From: Zygnema cylindricum
Taxonomy: Eukaryota; Streptophyta; Zygnematophyceae; Zygnematales; Zygnemataceae
Direction: 5' to 3'
Assembly: GCA_037447655.1 (NCBI GenBank)
Contig: JBBHKE010002842.1
Coordinates: 126,001 to 186,000 of the forward strand
DNA: 60,000 nt
The position numbers were made by a program, and so were the translations under genes. Every line of letters starts with the position of its first letter. Position 1 is the stretch's first letter. This document shows positions 53,340-60,000 of this stretch, in pieces. The notes below the pieces were generated by a model, which saw only the letters and a program-made list of their open reading frames with translations, searched no databases and was not told the origin of the DNA.

Positions 53340-53505
53340 TGTAACCATATATAGATCTATATCGGCGATAACCACGCTAACGGTTTACCGCCGTCTTTTA
53401 TTCGTCACCACGCGATATGTCGGCCCCCCTTTGCCGCTCGATAATCGATTATATTGATTATCGGAAATATCCTGATAAAAATATTCACATATGCACAACA
53501 CCAGA
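53340..53505. mobile_element. hAT-like element remnant
   Basis: ATCGGCGATAACCACG, ATAATCGATTATATTGATTA and a right end like ATGCACAACACCA match the CGATA-rich family at 22833-24419. The left end is not clear. Confidence 0.5.
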
Positions 53506-54367
<862 letters not shown>

Positions 54368-57300
54368 ATGGAGCGGTGGAGATGGGTCTTAGGGTCAATT
54401 TCAATATTGCTCCTGGCTGTGGCTGCAGGTGATTTTCTTATTTTTCATTCATTTATTTCTTTATTTTTATTTTATTTTATTGTATTTTATGTTATTTTAT
54501 TTTATTTTATTTAAGGATAGAATCGTGACATTAGTATTTCTGAGCTTTTTCCGAGATGGTTAAAGAAAAAAAAAAAAAAACGGTAGATTGCTCAGTAAAG
54601 CAAGGGTTGAGCTGTGGTTTAAACTTTTTCTCTCTTTTTTTTTGTTATCTAAATTCTGACATAGACTGGGGAAAAAAAAACTTGTGAGAAGAAAGAAATG
54701 GATCTGTTTGAAGCTTAAGATTTTTGGTTTTTTTTTTTTTTTCGCTTGTCAAAGATTGGGTTTTTACATGTGATAATTTTTATTCCTAATATACTTTTTT
54801 AATCGATGAACCTTCAAATATGTTTCAGATATATAATTTGAAAAAAACCCAGAAATTTTGCATTAATGATGCTATTTTTTTTGGTTTGTTTGTTTGTTTA
54901 TTTTAGTTTTTGGTTTGGTTATAATATGTTAAAAAATATTCATATTTTTTTTATGTTTTAGTTTTAGTAATAGTCAGTGGAAGTGGGTTTGTTTTTTTTT
55001 TTTTTGCTAAAAAAAAGTTTGTGTTTAATCTCTATCTTCACAGAAAAACTGTCTTAAAAAAAAACGATCTTGATAAAAAAAAATATTAGAAAGTATAATT
55101 GGTTTTTTCAACTTCCGAAACTTGAGCAAATTTTTTACTTTAATGCACTACCATCCCTCTTTTTTTTTCCGTTTTCTTTGTTTTGCTTTTATTTCTGCTT
55201 TGCTTTCATTTTTTATTTTTTTTCCATTTTTCCGTTTTAAAAATTATGCAGATGGAGTTGAAATCAATCAAAATCTCGATTCATTCGAGGCGAGAAAATT
55301 TTCAGAACAAAGTGATTTTTCAACTTTTGGGAGTAGTAATATTTCGGACGGGGAAAATGTAAAATTAAAGAGCTCGTTATCTTCGGAAAAATTGAAGAAT
55401 TTTGACCCAAAAACTGCAAAATTTTCGACAATTCCGGAGTATTATGCTTCTGAAGAGGAAAGAGAGTTCTGGGATAGTTTATATCACGAAGAGGGGGGGG
55501 AGGGAGGGGAGGAAGAGGAGGAAGAATTGAACTACAAGAGTACTTGGGAAGATGATTTAATTGCAGAGAGAGGGAATTCTACGAGACGGAACCTTGCAGG
55601 TGATTATTTCTACCCACAAAATCCAGTTTACATTGAATAAAAATAGAACATTTTTTAATTTGCTTTTTGATGAAAACCAATTTTTGGATTTTTTTTTTAC
55701 CTTCCCAAATCAAAAATTTGTATCCCGGAGACCTTGTCCACAGCTTATAGAAAATAACACAGAATTTTTGCACGTTTTTTTTTTTTTGGCGGAAGGAGAG
55801 ATGAAAGATAAATGATAAACCTGATAGGTTTTACATGTCATCAGTTATCTTCTTCCAGAATCTATGGAAGAAAAAATGTTAGATTAAAATCTTTTATGGA
55901 GAAAAGATGATGATGAAAGGAAGAACTATATCGATATTTTTCTCTCCCTCTCCCTTTCCCTCTCCCTCTAGAGAGTCTCCGCTTAGATGACTTTGCTTGT
56001 TTGTACAAGATGATTTCATATTTACAACCGTTTTTGCCGGCAACTCAGTTTGTTTTAAAAGAAAACCATAAACCCTTTCCAACTACGCCACGGACCTCTA
56101 CTAGTGTGGTCGTTGTAGTAAATCCTTAACGTAAATTTTGTTACCATCGGTAATTAACGCGATTAACTGTCCAATTCTCCTGATCAGGGTTTTGTCCGCT
56201 GGAAAGGTATTGGAAAACTTGCTGAATTTATCAGTGAATTTATTTGTTAATTTATTTGTTAGTTATATTCATATTTACAGTCATATTTTAGCGGTAAGTG
56301 TCTACATCAACTGAAGTCGTATATTGCTCAAAGTTTTGAAAAGTTATGTTCCGTCTACCGGTTGAAATCTACACCTTAAATTTTTCAATTTTCATTTATT
56401 CTTTCTTTCTTTCTGTTTTTGTGCAGCTTGCGATTACTCCCGAGGTCGATGGGAATATGACCGTTCGCGTCGACCTTATACTTACGGTTGTAAATTTATT
56501 CGAACTGCTTTTAATTGTCGAGGAAATGGGCGGAGAAACGTAGGATATGAGAAATATAGTTGGAACCCGAGTAGCTGCAATCAAGAGCGATTCAGTGTCA
56601 GATATTTCTTGCCACGAATGAGGGGAAAAGTAAGTTTCGTTTCAAAAACTCCCATTTCATAGTTAACTATGTAGAGGTTTAATTTTTTTCACCAAGGTTT
56701 ATTTTTTTTTTTGCCCTAGCCCGTTTTTTCCTGGTTAAATTGCTTCATCTTCCATTGTTTGAATGTGACTACAAGGCCTCTCAAAGGTCTCCTCGTACTT
56801 AAGCTGGTGGAAACAAAGCAGCAGAATTTATATGTTGTTTTTGTTTACATTATTTTGAGTGCAGGTAATTGCTATTATTGGAGATTCTTTTGGGCAAAAC
56901 TTTGCCGAGGCGCTTTCTTGTCAAATTGCGGCTTGGACATATGTGCGAGCGAAGAAAGCAAAAATCGGAGGAGTTAGCGTTAAAGGGGTAGAAGTTCCCG
57001 CTTTTGGTATTAAAATTTTCACTATCGGATCTCCTTTTCTTGTCCAGCATACCAGTAATCCTGCATATTTTGGAAAATACAAAGTGAAATACACAGTTAA
57101 AAATAGTTATTTAGTTTGGCTTGATAAGATAGATCCGGCATGGAAAAACGCTTTATCGGGAATAGATTTGCCAATTTTTATGTCAGGTCATTGGTACCAA
57201 CTTGTACAAGGAATACAATTAGTTCGGGCAGTCACTCTAATTCAGAACGAGAAAATAGTACCGATTCTAGGTCAAAAAGGGTACGAGATCGCTTTGAAAA

Positions 57301-57698
57301 ACGTTAAAAAATTTGTGTCAAAAACCTCAGGACATAGGGGTGTTCCCATGTTTCTTACGTATTCCCCCTCACATTATGTCGGTGCAACTATTAACGGAGC
57401 TCGGACGGCTGTCTGCCTAAATGTGAAACCCTTTACACCACAACAACAACGGGAACATTTTTTGAAAAACTCTGCCAGAACGTTTCGACGTATAGAGTTG
57501 AATAGCTTAGCAGGTTCTCGTTTTCGTTTCCTAGACATCACTTTTCTATCAAGTGGACGGCCGGATGCTCACGTTCAACGCTATTTTGGGGCGCAATCCA
57601 ACAGTAAAACATCATGGGATTGCACCCACTGGTGTTTACCGGGTCTTCCTGATATCTGGACTGATTTTTTGCAACATGTGTTGAAAACTCAAATTTGA
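54368..57698 (+). CDS. Trichome birefringence-like (TBL) polysaccharide O-acetyltransferase
   Basis: Exons 54368-54428, 55252-55599, 56427-56629 and 56865-57698 join with GT-AG introns (phases 1, 1, 0) into 481 aa ending TGA. Residues 1-20 (MERWRWVLGSISILLLAVAA) form a signal peptide or anchor. An acidic, Ser-rich spacer (about 21-136) precedes the Cys-rich PMR5N/TBL domain from 137 (ACDYSRGRWEYD, YSWNPSSCNQERF). The DUF231 catalytic part follows, with GDS at 210-212 (IIGDSFGQN) and DxxH at 456-459 (DCTHWCLPGLPD). TBL proteins transfer acetyl groups to wall polymers such as xylan, mannan or pectin in the Golgi; the substrate cannot be told here. Key residues are intact, so it is likely functional. 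Confidence 0.92.
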
Positions 57699-58812
57699 AG
57701 ACGGGGCTCTCAACGTCCACTCACTGGCCATGAGAATTTGCTTGTGGCGGTAGAAGAAACATTGAGTTTGTACTTAAGTTAATTATGTTCACGAGTCCAT
57801 GAATGTGCAACTCTCTTTATTTTTTGCCATAATTTGGGATTCTTTCTCAAGGGAGTTTGAGGCAGTTCGAGGTTTCTATCGAAACAAAATTCGTCCAATA
57901 AGTTTCTTTTGGAGGCAGTTCAAGAATGTGACAAGGACAGTCTTATCAACACAGGATAAATGTGCCAACACTGGAGATTCTATGTTTTTGTTTTACAGAG
58001 AGTAGAACCAGGAGTTTTTTGGATTCTCTTTGTGTCACAAATTTTGTTGGGGTTTCATTTGTATAATAATACAGACCCCCGTTTCTTTATTTTGTTTAAT
58101 TTGTTTCCAGGTTTTTGTTTGGCAAGACTTGATGTTGATAGTGTGCAGTTATTTGAGAAAACATGTCTTTCTGAAAAAAAAAATGGCAGATAGTACCGCA
58201 GGACTTTTAGAATGCAATAAGTTGACCGGCCAGCTTATCAAGAGGTTGTATATTTTATTTTATTTCTGCAAATGGTTGGTCCCATATTAGCGTTGTCGTA
58301 GTGTACTTGCACTATTTTGTGACATTTGCACATACAGATCTATTTACATGTTATCATGTTTCTATTCCACACTCTTATGTCTCATTTGAAGCGCTTCCCT
58401 TTCCAGTTACTTCATTTTAATTTAAGATTTAACAATTCCACAGAAAAATACAACGCTTTTGTTTGCATAACAACGTGCAACAGGAAAGTGGCTATAAGAT
58501 ATAATAATTTTATACAATTTTGTTCTCGGTGTCATTCAAATACATATGACGTTTCTTTATCTGATAGGCCAATCTGGTAAAAATTGGTTATGTTCATAGA
58601 CCCTTACTTGTTTATATTCCGAACAAAAGCTATTTTTTTCTCGTTTTCACCTTAACCCTTGATTTCTTTAATTGATATTACATCTTTAACCACTTGCTCC
58701 AATGTACTGAATTTGGTAAAAAATCACTTACCGCCAAACATTTCATCAGAAGGCCAAAAAACATGCCAACCAGATTGTAGGAATTAAATTTTGGTTGATG
58801 TGCTTTTGAATC
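57699..58812. other. Intergenic downstream of TBL
   Basis: AT-rich, includes the TBL 3' untranslated region. Short hydrophobic frames (57960-58290) have no family match and are not called. Confidence 0.4.
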
Positions 58813-58816
58813 TCAG

Positions 58817-59840
58817 GCTTCTACTCCATAAGGCGGTCCCAGTAAACGTGCGGAGACGACTATTTGAAGTGTTTACTGGCACGGTGTTCCATTGTGTCGT
58901 GCCAGTAAACATCGTTTCTCAATTATGATTGGCGCCACGTAGGTTAGTTTTCAGATTCTTAAAATCTAAATATATTCTTCAAACTGAAAATCTGTACGTA
59001 ATATTTGTTTACGAGCGGAGGTAGTTAATGATTCGTACAAAAATTTTGCGACCAAATTTTAATTTCAAATTGGAAATCAAAACTTTGTTCAAAAGTAGGC
59101 GTTTTTATGGTTAGGCCTTTGGTCGGCGCCTTTATCGTAAGTTGTGTTATGGGATTTTCATGTGGTCTTCTTAGATCGCTACTTTGATCAGCAACCGTCC
59201 GATCGTCCGAATCTGACAGTGTAAATAATTTTTTTTGGTCCGAATGTTTTAATTGGTCCAATTTTTGGTCCGAACGTTTTGATTGGTCTGAATAGGTCCG
59301 GATACAATATGGGTCTTAATGCCATATTGTATGTTTTGCATACAATAGGCATATTGTATGGGCCTACTTTCACCTACTTTTGAACAATGAATCAAAATTT
59401 CGAAACGGAATGTCAAAAAAGGCGCCGCAAACTTTGAAGGTCAGCGGATGTCAGATGGAGCGTGCGAGGATATTTCGGTCGACCTGCATACACCGTGGCG
59501 GAAGGCACATGGCGTGTACGACGTGTTCGTTTCTCAATTCTCATCGCCTATTCGTGGTGGATATTTTTTTTTCTTTTCACGTGTATCAATGGTACGCGAC
59601 CCGTGTGAAGAAACTCTCCTCGCCGAGGAGAGTCTCTTCATACTGGACGATTTGCGCGATTGCTTCGCGAATCTAAAAAAAGTGAAACATCTAACGGTCG
59701 ATACTTACGCCTATAATATTGGAGCCATCCAAGTAAACATGTTTTGTCATGTTTCGTCAGACAAAAAAAAAATGGTACAAATCTGTACAAAATCGTACGG
59801 CATCCAGTAAACAACCCACTTTTCCTATAATGGAAGTTCA
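58817..59840. mobile_element. TIR element with TCCATTAG sub-ends, copy 2
   Basis: Collinear with 24587-25284 (GTAAACATCGTTTCTCAATT, GCGCCACGTAGG, GAGGATATTTCGGTCGACCT). Again preceded by TCAG (58813-58816). It is longer because a 307-bp element lies inside. The right end near 59840 is less sharp. Confidence 0.75.
59083..59389. mobile_element. 307-bp hAT-like MITE nested in copy 2
   Basis: The inverted ends TTGTTCAAAAGTAGG (59085-59099) and CCTACTTTTGAACAA (59373-59387) match at 15 of 15. The flanking 8-bp duplication AATCAAAA (59075-59082, 59390-59397) is perfect. Copy 1 at 24.8 kb shows the empty site, with AATCAAAA once. Confidence 0.88.
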
Positions 59841-59858
59841 CCCTCATCCGTTTTTATG

Positions 59859-60000
59859 TGTGGTGTGTGTCGGCAGATATTAAATAAAAACTCGATATCG
59901 ATTTACCGATTATCGATCAGTCAGAGAGCCCGATATATCGCTCCAGGACCAACAAAAATTATCCCGATATTTATTATGGGCAGGGATGTCCGTACATATC
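59859..60000. mobile_element. hAT-like element, left part, cut by window end
   Basis: It starts TGTGGTGTGTGTCGG and shares the order ACCGATTATCGATCAGTCAG, CCCGATATATCGCTCC, GACCAACAAA with 22833-24419. It runs off the window. Confidence 0.7.

Overview
The window looks like nuclear DNA from a streptophyte (a land plant or a charophyte-type green alga). The evidence is spliceosomal GT-AG introns, plant-type kinases with ATNNFS-like N-termini, a trichome-birefringence-like (TBL) wall acetyltransferase, a CAT2-4-type amino-acid transporter remnant, a plant-type Ty1/copia element primed from initiator tRNA-Met, and internal TTTAGGG-type telomere-like runs. Long introns, large intergenic gaps and many small DNA transposons suggest a large, repeat-rich genome. 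The species cannot be named from sequence alone.

Layout. 1-9.9 kb: a Ty1/copia element on the minus strand (42-6451, 5-bp target duplication GCAAG, LTRs about 98% identical, broken gag-pol) inserted into the decayed gag-like frame of another retroelement, followed by minisatellites. 9.9-15.7 kb: no gene seen; short repeats, a tRNA-derived SINE candidate and MITEs, including a 696-bp PIF/Harbinger-like element. 15.7-21.9 kb: gene A, a five-exon pseudokinase-TPR protein (about 740 aa) whose introns hold very long pyrimidine tracts. 21.8-31.3 kb: a tandem duplication of gene A's last exon plus its downstream DNA; the first copy has since taken several transposon insertions, and the second copy supplies the empty sites. 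33.9-38.8 kb: gene B, a four-exon protein (about 1319 aa) with a pseudokinase, a second kinase domain lacking the DxG aspartate, and a long coiled coil. 40.8-43.0 kb: MITEs and a minus-strand non-LTR retroelement remnant. 45.0-50.8 kb: a cluster of gene fragments on the plus strand: an S1 domain resembling plastid EF-Ts, two exons of a CAT-type transporter with a nonsense codon at a splice junction, and a U-box-N-terminal-like segment. 51.27-51.72 kb: four tandem copies of a two-hairpin unit with compensatory changes in one stem, the best candidate here for something undescribed. 54.4-57.7 kb: a complete four-exon TBL gene. 57.7-60 kb: more DNA transposon copies.

The two kinase-like genes are paralogous in their N-terminal pseudokinase domains. 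They resemble the kinase domains of plant U-box/RLCK-IX proteins, so they read as a small local family of signalling scaffolds rather than a pathway cluster. The TBL gene is unrelated to them. All three exon models rest on frame continuity and splice consensus only.
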